This document shows positions 44,014-54,164 of a DNA stretch of 64,000 nucleotides, in pieces. A program made the translations under genes and the position numbers. This stretch comes from a virus: positions 1 through 64,000 of IMG/VR virus record IMGVR_UViG_3300017717_002521, one strand, 5' to 3'. Below the pieces are notes generated by a model that did not search any database, was not told where the DNA came from, and saw only the letters and a program-made list of their open reading frames with translations. Each line of letters starts with the position of its first letter. Position 1 is the stretch's first letter.

Positions 44014-44712
44014 ATGAATATAAAATTAATTTGTTGCATAGGGCTAGATTATGACTTAAATTTAGTTCCTCATTTTAGTAAACATTATTCTCAATATAAT
44101 ATAGATTCGTTTCATTTTATATTAAATAAAAAAGATGAATTTAATACTACTGATTATAAAAAGTACTTCACCAACTTAATTTCAAATGGAGTAACGTTTC
44201 ATAGCTGGGTAGGAGAATTTAATACTGTAGATAAGATTAATAAATTTAATAAAGTAATAGAAAGCTCCTCTGAATCTCATATTCTATTAGCAGATGTTGA
44301 CGAATTTCAAATACATAAAGGAGGAATTTATAAGGACTATGTATGGGGAAATTTAATTGATAGAGTACCTAATAATAACTTAACAAAAAAAGTAACTAAT
44401 AGAGATTTAAATAAACAGTTTCCTTTAAAAAGTAATTTAACTAATTGGGATAATACTATTAAACCTTGTGTATTTCCTTCTTCGGAAAGATTGCAAACAT
44501 CCCATTATATTACCACCCCGTATAATAATGAAGATACTATAGAAGTTAACCATTACCGATGGACTAACACAAGATTACAAAAATCTAAAGATAGATATCG
44601 TATTTATTCTAGACTTAATAAAGAAGGTAAACGATGGCCATCTGGTCATAAATTTGACTCACAAGACAGTTTACATGTTATTAGTAAACTACAACCTAAG
44701 TCTATTATATGA
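44014..44712 (+). CDS. Glycosyltransferase-like protein
   Basis: 232 residues with the GT-A-type motif ILLADVDEFQIHKGG near 90-104 (DVDE as in family 2 and 92 transferases) and a late VNHYRWTNTRL segment typical of these enzymes. Next to another transferase, with 4 nt overlap. Confidence 0.68.
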   Translation: MNIKLICCIGLDYDLNLVPHFSKHYSQYNIDSFHFILNKKDEFNTTDYKKYFTNLISNGVTFHSWVGEFNTVDKINKFNKVIESSSESHILLADVDEFQIHKGGIYKDYVWGNLIDRVPNNNLTKKVTNRDLNKQFPLKSNLTNWDNTIKPCVFPSSERLQTSHYITTPYNNEDTIEVNHYRWTNTRLQKSKDRYRIYSRLNKEGKRWPSGHKFDSQDSLHVISKLQPKSII

Positions 44713-45437
44713 ATCAAATAACCTCTGTACTTACCGTAGTTGAAAGACCCGAATACTTAAATACTCAAATAGACTGTATAAAAAATCAAAGTATAAACTC
44801 AGATATATTCATAGTTTGGAGGAATAAACAGCAATATGATCTTAAATACCCAGCTATACTATATTTTAATGAATCTAGTCATTTTAATTCATTATATGGT
44901 AGATTTTATAATTCTTTACATATTAAAACTCCTTATGTGTTTATTTGCGACGACGATTTATTACCCGGCAAAAAATATTTAGAAAGATGTATAGAATTTA
45001 GTAAATCTAAAAACGATAAAGTAGTTATATCTTCATATGGTATGAAATTTAAAGAAGGAGAAAAAAAATATAATGTTAATAAAAGAATAAATCATAATAC
45101 CTTTCCAAAAGTTCCTGTTAAAGTTGATATGGGAGGTCAAGGATGGTTTATGAAAACCGAATTACTTAAACTCTTTACTTCTTACCCTTATCTTTTAGAT
45201 GATTCAGGAGAAGATATACATTTTTCATTTTGTTTGTTTAAAAATAGTATAGATATTTTTGTATTGGATAAAGATATTGATAATAAAGATACATGGCAAG
45301 ATACTTGCAGAGGATCAAGAGGTAATGATGAAAAAGCTCAATGGAAAAATACTACTCATAAAATAGTAAGAGATAAACTTATAGATAAGTATACGTCTTT
45401 AGGTTGGAAATTTAACATAAATAAGTCTTTTTTGTAG
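44709..45437 (+). CDS. Glycosyltransferase (GT2-like)
   Basis: 242 residues. TSVLTVVERPEYLNTQID at the start and VFICDDDLLPGKKYL near 78-92 (DDD acidic motif) mark a GT-A enzyme, with GGQGWFMKTELL and DDSGEDIHFSF as the later blocks for acceptor and catalysis. The next gene has its own promoter, which overlaps the end of this one. Confidence 0.75.
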   Translation: MNQITSVLTVVERPEYLNTQIDCIKNQSINSDIFIVWRNKQQYDLKYPAILYFNESSHFNSLYGRFYNSLHIKTPYVFICDDDLLPGKKYLERCIEFSKSKNDKVVISSYGMKFKEGEKKYNVNKRINHNTFPKVPVKVDMGGQGWFMKTELLKLFTSYPYLLDDSGEDIHFSFCLFKNSIDIFVLDKDIDNKDTWQDTCRGSRGNDEKAQWKNTTHKIVRDKLIDKYTSLGWKFNINKSFL

Positions 45438-45468
45438 TTGTCTATTAATTATTTTTTTCGTATATTTA
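45438..45468 (+). promoter_or_regulatory. Promoter (TTGT-N19-TATATTTA) of hsp20
   Basis: TTGT at 45438-45441 and TATATTTA at 45461-45468, 19 nt apart. The leader to the hsp20 start is about 65 nt, longer than at most genes here. Confidence 0.65.
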
Positions 45469-45483
45469 TAATAAAGAAGATCG

Positions 45484-45493
45484 ACCTCAGAGC
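45484..45493 (+). repeat. Inverted repeat arm before hsp20
   Basis: ACCTCAGAGC is the exact inverse complement of GCTCTGAGGT at 45966-45975 on the far side of hsp20. The pair brackets the gene at a distance of about 470 nt. Confidence 0.6.
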
Positions 45494-45546
45494 GAACTTA
45501 ATTTTTTTTAACCCGAGTAGCTTAGGCACTCACAAATATAAATGAT

Positions 45547-45957
45547 ATGAATACATTTTTAACAGAACGTAATCCGTTCGACATTTTAGTAAGGAATTTC
45601 TTCCAAGACGCAGGAGCATACAGACCTCTTGCAGAATCCAAATTACCCCACCCAGTAGATATTTACGAAAGAGACAACGGTCTAGGACTAGACATAGCTT
45701 GTACCGGAATCTCAAAAGAAGATATTGAAATTCTTATTGAGGGTAATATAATCAGAGTTAATTACGATAAACCTAAAGAGGATGATTTAGGCGAATATAT
45801 CCATAGAGGTATCGCTAAAAGATCATTTAACCTAGGTTGGAAAATTGATAGTAGATTTAATCTATCTAAAGCAACAGCCGAATTTAAAAACGGACTGTTA
45901 CAAATAGTTATACCTTTTGCTAAAGGGTTAGAACCAAAAACTTTAACAATTAGCTAA
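45547..45957 (+). CDS. Small heat-shock protein, Hsp20 family
   Basis: A 136-residue holdase chaperone. The alpha-crystallin domain runs from about 35 to 130, with PHPVDIYERDNG, LDIACTGISKEDIEILIEGN, IHRGIAKRSFNL and ATAEFKNGLLQIVIP. Hsp20 genes are frequent in marine T4-like phages. It is followed by GroES and GroEL, making a chaperone block. Confidence 0.88.
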   Translation: MNTFLTERNPFDILVRNFFQDAGAYRPLAESKLPHPVDIYERDNGLGLDIACTGISKEDIEILIEGNIIRVNYDKPKEDDLGEYIHRGIAKRSFNLGWKIDSRFNLSKATAEFKNGLLQIVIPFAKGLEPKTLTIS

Positions 45958-45965
45958 ATAAACCA

Positions 45966-45975
45966 GCTCTGAGGT
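45966..45975 (+). repeat. Inverted repeat arm after hsp20
   Basis: GCTCTGAGGT pairs with the arm at 45484-45493. Its last base is the first T of the -33 element of the groES promoter (45975-45978). Confidence 0.6.
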
Positions 45976-46005
45976 TTGCTCTTCTATTAATTTATCTTAT
46001 ATTAA
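45975..46005 (+). promoter_or_regulatory. Promoter (TTTG-N19-TATATTAA) of groES-groEL
   Basis: TTTG at 45975-45978 and TATATTAA at 45998-46005, 19 nt apart: a perfect match to the window's consensus. Confidence 0.75.
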
Positions 46006-46022
46006 TTAAAAACGTTATATAA

Positions 46023-48067
<2,045 letters not shown>

Positions 48068-48075
<8 letters not shown>

Positions 48076-48238
48076 ACAAGAATTATTTGAAGCAATCGCA
48101 ACACAGTTTGCAATCTTAGAAGAAAACAATGAAGGAGCTACTAAAGCTTCACAAGCAAGAGCTCGTAAAGCAGCAGGAGAGATTAAGAAATTAATTACTC
48201 CCTACAAGAAAGCGAACATGGACGCTGTGAAGGGGTAG
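48068..48238 (+). CDS. Histone H1-like DNA-binding protein (Bacteroidetes type)
   Basis: 56 residues: MDKQELFEAIATQFAILEE, then KASQARARKAAGEIKKLI and a final PYKKANMDAVKG. The core KASxxRARKAxxEIxKL is what I know from the small H1-like (Hc1-type) proteins of Bacteroidetes, which bind and compact DNA. Length also fits (about 56-60). Directly followed by a terminator. In the phage it could organise host or phage DNA. The gene is too short for most gene finders. Confidence 0.7.
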
Positions 48239-48283
48239 GGCGTTTCCTCCTCTCACGAAGTGCCACGCGCATTTTCAACTAAG

Positions 48284-48310
48284 CCCTGCCGGAAACGGTG
48301 GGGTTTTTTT
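48284..48310 (+). terminator. Rho-independent terminator after the chaperone operon
   Basis: CCCTGCCG, GAAA tetraloop, CGGTGGGG form an 8-bp stem with two wobble pairs, followed by seven T. An upstream CGTTTCC (48241-48247) could pair instead with GGAAACG (48291-48297), covering the loop and one side of the stem, so an alternative fold exists. The 45 bases before it are much richer in GC than the surroundings. Confidence 0.85.
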
Positions 48311-48347
48311 ATATATTTATATTTACATTACAGATATAAGAGAAAAA

Positions 48348-49160
48348 ATGAAGATAACTCATAGATTTAACCACTATACAGCTCATGAAGCTAATAAGAC
48401 TCTTAAATGGGTACCTAACGATTTAGAAGAACTTTTTAAAGAAAGGCTAAAAAATGAACCTACAAATCCTAGTCTTAATTATTATTTAAAAAATCCTATA
48501 ATTTATAAACTAAATAATTATGGATTTAGAAGTCCTGTTGATTATGTTGAAGGAATAGAAGGTAATGTATTTTTAGGGTGCAGCCATACTTTTGGTATAG
48601 GGCATCATCTGGAGAATACTTGGTCTTGGAAGCTTAATGAGTATGTTGGGGGTAATTTTATAAATTTATCAGTCGGTGGTACCGGTATCGGAACTGGGTT
48701 TCGCTTATTATATGGGATGAAGGATATAGTAAAGCCAAAAAATGTTTTTCTATTCTACCCTCATGTATATAGATATGAATATTTTGATCAGCGTTATCAA
48801 ACTTGGGCTAATGTGTGTATCACTCAACTTTATAAAATAGAAACGAGAAATAAAAAATTTCTTTTAGAACAGAACAATGCTGAGATGTTTTATTATTTAC
48901 ATTATACTGCTATTAAAAATTTATGTTATGAATTAGACATTCCTCTCTATAATGTTACCGAGTTTAATAAGTTCTGGGAAGATCCAGATGAAAATTCTCC
49001 TTTACCGCTTTGTGCAAGAGATGATCACCCTAATCCCAAGTTTCATGTTAATGTTTTTGAAAAATTTAAACAAATTTATGATAATAAAATAAACATTTAT
49101 AAAAGACCTGAAGAATTATGTGATTTAAAATATAACAAAGGACTAAAGCCAATTTTGTAA
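48348..49160 (+). CDS. SGNH/GDSL-like hydrolase
   Basis: 270 residues with VFLGCSHTFGIG near 70-81 (nucleophile Ser in GCSHT), an NLSVGGTGIG block with the Gly, and ARDDHPNPKFH near 223-233 with catalytic Asp and His. A likely esterase or deacetylase on sugars. A shorter relative lies at 51.4 kb. No signal peptide. No clear promoter with the standard spacing is seen upstream. Confidence 0.72.
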   Translation: MKITHRFNHYTAHEANKTLKWVPNDLEELFKERLKNEPTNPSLNYYLKNPIIYKLNNYGFRSPVDYVEGIEGNVFLGCSHTFGIGHHLENTWSWKLNEYVGGNFINLSVGGTGIGTGFRLLYGMKDIVKPKNVFLFYPHVYRYEYFDQRYQTWANVCITQLYKIETRNKKFLLEQNNAEMFYYLHYTAIKNLCYELDIPLYNVTEFNKFWEDPDENSPLPLCARDDHPNPKFHVNVFEKFKQIYDNKINIYKRPEELCDLKYNKGLKPIL

Positions 49161-49184
49161 TTCATTTAAAAGTTCGTATATTAA
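49154..49184 (+). promoter_or_regulatory. Promoter (TTTG-N19-TATATTAA)
   Basis: TTTG at 49154-49157 and TATATTAA at 49177-49184, 19 nt apart; the leader to the small secreted protein is about 60 nt. Confidence 0.72.
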
Positions 49185-49251
49185 TAGAACATTAAGGCAA
49201 GTTCAAGAGAACATTAAGAACTACCTATTTATTAATATAAAAACATCCAAT

Positions 49252-49461
49252 ATGAAGAGAGCGCTAATACTAGGCTTGCTGTTATTCGGGATGAATGCAC
49301 AAGCCCATATCGGTAAAAGCGATAACAAACTGGAGCTACAAAAGAAAGCAGTTTATTTCGAGATTAAAGCTCAACTCGCGGCCGGTGTGATTACATTAGA
49401 AGAGGCACAACGCCTCTGGAAGATTAAAGTTAAACATTTAAGGAAAGAAGAGGCTATTTAA
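49252..49461 (+). CDS. Small secreted protein
   Basis: 69 residues: signal peptide MKRALILGLLLFGMNAQA, then a helical basic mature part of about 50 residues with ELQKKAVYFEIKAQLAAG. Own promoter and own terminator, so it is a single-gene unit, which suggests high or separately timed expression. Family not recognised. Confidence 0.65.
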   Translation: MKRALILGLLLFGMNAQAHIGKSDNKLELQKKAVYFEIKAQLAAGVITLEEAQRLWKIKVKHLRKEEAI

Positions 49462-49476
49462 GCCTCTTTTTTTTTC
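49448..49476 (+). terminator. Rho-independent terminator of the small secreted gene
   Basis: AAGAGGCT, ATTTA loop, AGCCTCTT and a T run. The stem includes the last codons and the stop codon of the gene. Confidence 0.88.
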
Positions 49477-49497
49477 TCATATTTATTATAAAGAGTT

Positions 49498-50565
49498 ATG
49501 GGTATTCTAGAGGACTTAAGGTGGATAGATATACCACCTAGTAATCTGTTTATTATTTCCGGTATAATTGACTTTTCTCGTCCATCAGATCATTGGTATA
49601 AAGAGTTTCAAAAGAATAAGTCTTCAATAAGAAGTAGTAAATATATAAATAATTTAAAGCAACTTATATTACAAGGTACAAAAATTATTCTAGATTGTAC
49701 AATGGAGGGTTCTTTAATCAAAGATGATATAAGAGAGTATATAGGAATACTCACCAAACACAGAGTTGACTTTAATAGTATTTTTTTAGCATTTAATAAT
49801 TCATATTTATCTTCTAGTAATATTATTTCATACAGTGGATACAATATTAAATGTGTTTACTTTCCTCATTTTTTTATTTCTACTTTATTTGAATTTCAAA
49901 AACATATTAAACCTATGTCTTCAGATAATCCTTCATATGACTTTTTATGTCTTAATCGTAGAATGAGAATAGGAAAGTATTTACTACTTAAAGAACTTAA
50001 AGAAAGAAATTTGTTGGAAAAAACACTTTATACTTATGTAAAGACTCTTGTAGAATCTGATGTTGATGGTTCAGTTTCTAAAAATCAATTGGAAGGAGAT
50101 AAAGAATATGGAGAGCATATTTCTGAAGACGATGAAAATTTTTTATATTGGCTTAATACAGACTGGTATTCTGATACAAAAGTAGATATAGTTAACGAAA
50201 CATATTATTTAGAAGATGACCAATGTCATTTAACTGAAAAGATATTCAAACCTATGATGTTAGAAAAACCTTTTGTAGTTAATGGTACTAAAGGGTATTT
50301 GAAAGAACTTAAAAGATTAGGGTTTAAAACTTTTTCTGACGTTATCGATGAATCATATGATGATGCTAGTAATGAAATAAGATATAAATTAGTAGTAGAC
50401 GCTGCAATTGAACTTGCTGGTAAATATAATACTGATAAAGTTAAACAGATATGTAAATACAATAAAAAACTTTTTTTCAATATTTCTCATAAAAAAGATA
50501 TAGTAAAAAAATTATTTATTTCTCAATTAAAAACTGATGGACTACTTCAACCTAAACAGATATAA
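49498..50565 (+). CDS. Probable glycosyltransferase, fucosyltransferase-like end
   Basis: 355 residues. The C-terminal half has HLTEKIFKPMMLEKPFVV (about 243-260), then GYLKELKRLGFKTF and DVIDESYDD, the pattern of the nucleotide-sugar-binding half of GT-B enzymes such as alpha-1,3-fucosyltransferases (EK, P-F, FIDxxD). The N-terminal half is unclear. A CATATTTA box lies just upstream but without a good -33 element. Confidence 0.6.
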   Translation: MGILEDLRWIDIPPSNLFIISGIIDFSRPSDHWYKEFQKNKSSIRSSKYINNLKQLILQGTKIILDCTMEGSLIKDDIREYIGILTKHRVDFNSIFLAFNNSYLSSSNIISYSGYNIKCVYFPHFFISTLFEFQKHIKPMSSDNPSYDFLCLNRRMRIGKYLLLKELKERNLLEKTLYTYVKTLVESDVDGSVSKNQLEGDKEYGEHISEDDENFLYWLNTDWYSDTKVDIVNETYYLEDDQCHLTEKIFKPMMLEKPFVVNGTKGYLKELKRLGFKTFSDVIDESYDDASNEIRYKLVVDAAIELAGKYNTDKVKQICKYNKKLFFNISHKKDIVKKLFISQLKTDGLLQPKQI

Positions 50566-50566
50566 G

Positions 50567-50597
50567 TTTGTATATTGATTTTTTTTTCCTATATTAA
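50567..50597 (+). promoter_or_regulatory. Promoter (TTTG-N19-TATATTAA), near-leaderless
   Basis: TTTG at 50567-50570 and TATATTAA at 50590-50597, 19 nt apart. The next start codon is at 50601, so the transcript should be leaderless or almost so. Confidence 0.68.
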
Positions 50598-50600
50598 GAT

Positions 50601-51170
50601 ATGGACGTTATAGAATATGGTGGGCTGTTAAATAAAGCATTTTGTGATTTACTTATAGAAAAAGCTAAACCTAAAATGTTCCAAGCCGATGTAATCGGTG
50701 AAACAAAAGATAATAGAATAGCTTCTAACTGTTGGTTTGATAATAATGAATTCCCAGAACTGCATCACCTTAAAGAATGGATTGCTGGTACAACTTCAAC
50801 ACCAATTGAAAATCAAGAAAACGGGACAGTTGTAAGGTATGATGTAGGAGGTAAATATGAAGCTCATTTTGATTACTTTGATAGTAGTGTTCCTGCTCAA
50901 GCTGAAGAATTTAAAAACGGCGGCAATAGAGTGTGGTCCTTTTTAGTATATTTAAATGATGACTATGAAGGGGGTAGTACTTTTTTTCCTGAACATGATT
51001 TAAATGTACAACCTGATATGGGGAAAGGAGTATTATGGAGAAATACTTTAGACGGAGCTTTATTAGAAGAATCAATACATGCAGGTAATCCTGTAACTAA
51101 AGGAACTAAATGGATTTTTATCACTTGGATACGAGAAAGTAAATTTTATAATGAAACCGAAAATCCCTAA
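50601..51170 (+). CDS. Prolyl-4-hydroxylase-like Fe(II)/2OG oxygenase
   Basis: 189 residues. EAHFDYFD near 88-95 gives the HxD ligands, GGNRVWSFLVYLNDDYEGGSTFFP is the family core, SIHAGNPVTKGTKWIFITWIR gives the distal His and the Lys that binds 2-oxoglutarate. All ligands present. Phage P4H-like enzymes of this type are common in marine myoviruses; the substrate is unknown. Confidence 0.85.
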   Translation: MDVIEYGGLLNKAFCDLLIEKAKPKMFQADVIGETKDNRIASNCWFDNNEFPELHHLKEWIAGTTSTPIENQENGTVVRYDVGGKYEAHFDYFDSSVPAQAEEFKNGGNRVWSFLVYLNDDYEGGSTFFPEHDLNVQPDMGKGVLWRNTLDGALLEESIHAGNPVTKGTKWIFITWIRESKFYNETENP

Positions 51171-51276
51171 ATTATCGAATGAAGTATTACGTTCCATATG
51201 GGAAGCATCTAGGCATACAGTAGAAAAAAATAAGAAGAAATATACACGCAAAAATAAACATAAAAAAAATGAGTGA
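51151..51276 (+). CDS. Small very basic protein, 41 residues
   Basis: ATG 51151 overlaps the oxygenase end by 20 nt in another frame. 41 residues with about fifteen Lys/Arg, ending in a Lys-rich run; could bind nucleic acid. The next small gene overlaps its stop by 8 nt. Confidence 0.5.
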   Translation: MKPKIPKLSNEVLRSIWEASRHTVEKNKKKYTRKNKHKKNE

Positions 51277-51421
51277 TTCAATTAAAAAGTGGCATGAAAT
51301 GCAAGAGGATAAACACTTAAGAGAGAAAGCAGAAATTAAAAAGAAAGCATATAGATTGCTAACTGAGTATGATGCTGAAACTATTCGAGTAGCTTCTAGA
51401 ATTTTAAATGAAAAAGAATAA
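51269..51421 (+). CDS. Small charged helical protein, 50 residues
   Basis: ATG 51269 to TAA 51419-51421, a 50-residue Lys/Glu-rich helix (IKKWHEMQEDKHLREKAEIK) overlapping both neighbours. Not recognised. Confidence 0.55.
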   Translation: MSDSIKKWHEMQEDKHLREKAEIKKKAYRLLTEYDAETIRVASRILNEKE

Positions 51422-52079
51422 ATATTGGCCTTTATCATCTAGAGTTAATAAATCGTTTAAAACATCCGGCTCAGACGATACAGGAATAAATACATATACT
51501 TATAATGAGTTAGGGTATCGAGGGGATTCTATATCTAAAAATATAGATATCTTATCTGTAGGTTGTTCTCATACTGAAGGCATAGGAGTTAATGATAATG
51601 AGACTTGGCCGCATTATGTAGCTGAAGCATTAAACATGACTCATATTAATATGGGCTTTACTGGTCGTTCTAATGACTATATTTCAAGAACAGTAACCTC
51701 TTATGTAAGACAGTTTAATCCTAAATATGTATTCGTTATGTACACATACCCCAGCCGTAGAGAGTACTGGACTGACGAAGGTCCTCAACCCTATGCTAGT
51801 CAACAGTGGGGATACTTTGAAGATAATCCCGATAAGTGGGATGCTTTTACAAAATTAAGTTCTGTTGAAAGTGACAAACATAACTTTATTAAGAATCATT
51901 TGATGGTTATGATGGCTTGTGAGTTAGCTAGTACTACTCTTATATGGAATGGTTCTTTTACTGGGTATGAATATAAAGATAGTAAAAGGTTTGACGGAGA
52001 GTATAATGTAGAATACGGTAAACATGCAACTGCAGAACAAAATAAAAAATACGCTACTAATCTAGTTGGATACCTGTAA
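51408..52079 (+). CDS. SGNH-like hydrolase, shorter copy
   Basis: 223 residues. LSVGCSHTEGIGVNDNETWPHYVAE (about 49-73, split by GIG) has the nucleophile Ser and closely matches the start of the protein at 48.3 kb. The C-terminal catalytic block reads YGKHATAEQNKKYA: His is kept but the usual Asp before it is Tyr, so activity is doubtful or the acid is elsewhere. The end overlaps the next promoter. Confidence 0.65.
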   Translation: MKKNKYWPLSSRVNKSFKTSGSDDTGINTYTYNELGYRGDSISKNIDILSVGCSHTEGIGVNDNETWPHYVAEALNMTHINMGFTGRSNDYISRTVTSYVRQFNPKYVFVMYTYPSRREYWTDEGPQPYASQQWGYFEDNPDKWDAFTKLSSVESDKHNFIKNHLMVMMACELASTTLIWNGSFTGYEYKDSKRFDGEYNVEYGKHATAEQNKKYATNLVGYL

Positions 52080-52096
52080 GATTTTTCTTATATTTA
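52066..52096 (+). promoter_or_regulatory. Promoter (TTGG-N19-TATATTTA), near-leaderless
   Basis: TTGG at 52066-52069 and TATATTTA at 52089-52096, 19 nt apart, with the start codon at 52102. This makes the ATG, not the in-frame TTG at 52066, the likely start. Confidence 0.72.
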
Positions 52097-52101
52097 ATTA
52101 T

Positions 52102-52626
52102 ATGAATAAACTTCCTTACATTCCTAAAGAATCTCGTAAGTCGATAGAAAAAGAACTTAAGAAGAGGTATTTTAAAAAACCTTATGATAGGTTTATGTGG
52201 TGGAGAAGCTATACTCTTAAGAATAAACCTTTAAATAAAAAATCACCTTTCAGAGATAAAATACTAAATGGTGATTTCGATCATGGTCCTTACTTATGGG
52301 AAATAGAATTAGCTAAACATACTATCAACGAAAAATATTTAAATAGTATTACAAGTAATGGAGAACCTGATCATGGAGTCTTTACTGCTGAAACCTCAGT
52401 AGATAGAGCCAGAATAAAAAGGCTTAACGAGGATTATGAAAAAGATGAAAGAGGCAAATTAGAAGAGATAAAGAAAGGTTTTTTGTTAAATATAAAAATT
52501 AATTCTAAACAGTATGAAAAAGAAGTTACCAATACTGGAGCAAAAGATTTGATCACTTTCTACGATAGAATGTGCGATAGGTACGGTACATACTGGAAAC
52601 CTTTATCTACTGTTAGTAAAACATAG
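52102..52626 (+). CDS. Hypothetical protein
   Basis: 174 residues, charged and mainly helical, with a basic N-terminal third (ESRKSIEKELKKRYFKKP), a central NGDFDHGPYLWEIELAKH segment and an end with FYDRMCDRYGTYWKP. No motif I can name. Start chosen by the promoter just upstream. Confidence 0.65.
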   Translation: MNKLPYIPKESRKSIEKELKKRYFKKPYDRFMWWRSYTLKNKPLNKKSPFRDKILNGDFDHGPYLWEIELAKHTINEKYLNSITSNGEPDHGVFTAETSVDRARIKRLNEDYEKDERGKLEEIKKGFLLNIKINSKQYEKEVTNTGAKDLITFYDRMCDRYGTYWKPLSTVSKT

Positions 52627-52643
52627 ATATTTATATATATTAA
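52613..52643 (+). promoter_or_regulatory. Possible promoter (TTAG-N19-TATATTAA)
   Basis: A degenerate TTAG at 52613-52616 and perfect TATATTAA at 52636-52643, with the standard 19-nt gap. Confidence 0.5.
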
Positions 52644-52666
52644 CGTTAATTAAAAACAAATTTTAA

Positions 52667-52957
52667 ATGAAGACAATTCTAATTATTGTACTGGTTTTAG
52701 CAGCGATTGCTGGAGCAGTATGGGTAGGTACGAAGTTTTTCGGACTTGCTAAAGATGACGACAAAGATGGTATTCCTGACGAGGTTGAGGATACTGTTAA
52801 AGAAGTCAAAAGAAGAGCTAAAAGAGTAAAAGAAGAGCTCGGAGATATTGCTGATGCAGCTAAAGATGTTATAGATCAAGCAGGCGATATAGGTGAAGCC
52901 GTAAAAGGTAAACCAAGAAAAGGACGTAAACCAAGAGCTAAAAAAGCTTCTAAGTAA
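52667..52957 (+). CDS. Small membrane-anchored protein with basic tail
   Basis: 96 residues: an N-terminal hydrophobic helix (about 3-22), an acidic DDDKDGIPDEVEDTV stretch that resembles a calcium-binding loop, an amphipathic helix, and a Lys/Arg-rich end (GKPRKGRKPRAKKASK). Could be a membrane anchor reaching into the periplasm or a membrane-DNA linker. Shares one base with the next start. Confidence 0.62.
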   Translation: MKTILIIVLVLAAIAGAVWVGTKFFGLAKDDDKDGIPDEVEDTVKEVKRRAKRVKEELGDIADAAKDVIDQAGDIGEAVKGKPRKGRKPRAKKASK

Positions 52958-53178
52958 TGCAGGGTAATCCAAATGTCGATATATCACAAACTACTGCGGT
53001 TTTATGCGAAGAGTGCAACGGAACCTTCTTTGAACAAGCACTTGTTCTTAGGAGAGTCTCAGCCATTCTTACCGGAACAAGTAAGCCGGGATTTATTCCA
53101 ATCCCAGTCTTTAAATGTTCTGAATGCGGACACGTCAACGGAGAATTTATCCCAAAGGAAGTTCAATCCCTTGACTGA
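52957..53178 (+). CDS. Zinc-ribbon protein of marine phage type
   Basis: 73 residues with two Cys pairs, CEECNGTFFEQA near 17-28 and CSECGHVNGEF near 54-64, and between them LRRVSAILTGTSKPGFIPIPVF. Small zinc ribbons with this RKxSxLxTG...PIPVFxCxxCGH pattern are widespread in marine T4-like phages; the function is unknown to me. Confidence 0.75.
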   Translation: MQGNPNVDISQTTAVLCEECNGTFFEQALVLRRVSAILTGTSKPGFIPIPVFKCSECGHVNGEFIPKEVQSLD

Positions 53179-53208
53179 TACTCATTCAGGTTTACATGAT
53201 TATGAATA

Positions 53209-53236
53209 ACGGGGTCCAAGTGACCCTGTTTTTTTT
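53209..53236 (+). terminator. Rho-independent terminator
   Basis: ACGGGGTC, CAAGT loop, GACCCTGT with one wobble, then eight T. Ends the 52.1-53.2 kb operon. Confidence 0.88.
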
Positions 53237-53304
53237 GCCTATTTATTAAATGCAATTGCCAAAGTTCGGACAGTTTTCTTATGTCTAATTAAACTTTAAA
53301 TCAC

Positions 53305-53544
53305 ATGAACATTTTGGAAACCGTTAGCTCTTGGGCTAACAAATTAACAGAAGTAGGAGTAAGTGTCATTGCTCTCGGTATAGTACTTGAAGTACTTTTC
53401 AAAGGAGCAGTAATTCCATTCTGGCCTGAAGTTTCAGTAATTGACAATGTAATGGGAATCATAGGTTCCCTAAGTAATGAAGGACTACTAGGTTTAGTAG
53501 GTGCTTTTGTACTTTATCATATTTTAAAGAAAAAAGCAGTTTAA
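53305..53544 (+). CDS. Small two-helix membrane protein
   Basis: 79 residues with hydrophobic helices near 16-36 and 60-74, short loop, basic end KKKAV. Holin-like in shape. It stands alone between two strong terminators, so it has its own transcript. A better holin candidate sits beside the endolysin at 59.9 kb, so I only call this a membrane protein. Confidence 0.6.
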   Translation: MNILETVSSWANKLTEVGVSVIALGIVLEVLFKGAVIPFWPEVSVIDNVMGIIGSLSNEGLLGLVGAFVLYHILKKKAV

Positions 53545-53550
53545 TAAATT

Positions 53551-53576
53551 AAGGGGCCTTCGGGCCCTTTTTTTTT
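53551..53576 (+). terminator. Rho-independent terminator
   Basis: GGGGCC, TTCG loop, GGCCC and nine T. The same UUCG style as the terminator at 32.0 kb. The next 117 nt up to 53693 hold no gene I can support. Confidence 0.88.
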
Positions 53577-53693
53577 GTTTCTTACTGTATTTTTTTACTT
53601 TTAATACCATATTTATTTACGAAGGTTTTATATAACTGTTTTACAATCGTCTTGTAAATGTTAACATAACGGTTGCGCAATAAATCGCAGTAT

Positions 53694-54164
53694 ATGAAAC
53701 TTTTACTCTTTTTGTATAGTCTCCTATTAAGCTTAACTCTAGTAGCACAAGAAGTTAAGATAGGAAATGTAGAAAATAAGATCTTACTTGGCAACTTAGC
53801 CGGTAACAGAGATCTTGCGTTTGGAGTACAGAATGTACTTGAAGAAGTAATTCAAGACGCAGGATATGATCTTAATCCAAAGAGTTCTACTGAAATTACT
53901 GTCGATCTATTATTTTTTGACGTTAAAAAAAGTAACGTTCAACTAGCTGTATATAGTAAAAATACTGACGTATATACTATTATAGCAAGAGCTACTTTAT
54001 TAAAAAAAGGTAAAAAGAAAAAACAGGTTACTGCTAAAGGCCAAGCTAAGTCTGTTTCGACTGCAACCTTAGTAGTAGATAAAGGAGGAAAATTTTCTCA
54101 AGCAAATGTTTCAACAGCAATAAAGAAATTATGTGAGCAATTGGTCACAAAATTAAAAATATGA
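53694..54164 (+). CDS. Periplasmic protein, first gene of envelope module
   Basis: 156 residues from ATG 53694, which begins a good signal peptide (KLLLFLYSLLLSLTLVAQ). An in-frame TTG at 53673 would add seven residues and weaken it. The mature part is alpha/beta with ITVDLLFFDVKKSNVQLAVYS and a basic KKGKKKKQV loop. The fold recalls periplasmic assembly proteins of lipoprotein type, but no family is certain. Overlaps the next gene by 4 nt. Confidence 0.62.
   Translation: MKLLLFLYSLLLSLTLVAQEVKIGNVENKILLGNLAGNRDLAFGVQNVLEEVIQDAGYDLNPKSSTEITVDLLFFDVKKSNVQLAVYSKNTDVYTIIARATLLKKGKKKKQVTAKGQAKSVSTATLVVDKGGKFSQANVSTAIKKLCEQLVTKLKI

Noticed and set aside
52066-52101. Upstream TTG start for the gene at 52102
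   Set aside because: The TTG is part of the TTGG -33 promoter box and the stretch overlaps the -7 box; ATG 52102 lies just after it.
53305-53544. Main holin of the phage
   Set aside because: Two helices fit, but it is a separate transcript 6.7 kb from the endolysin, and a membrane protein sits directly before the endolysin.
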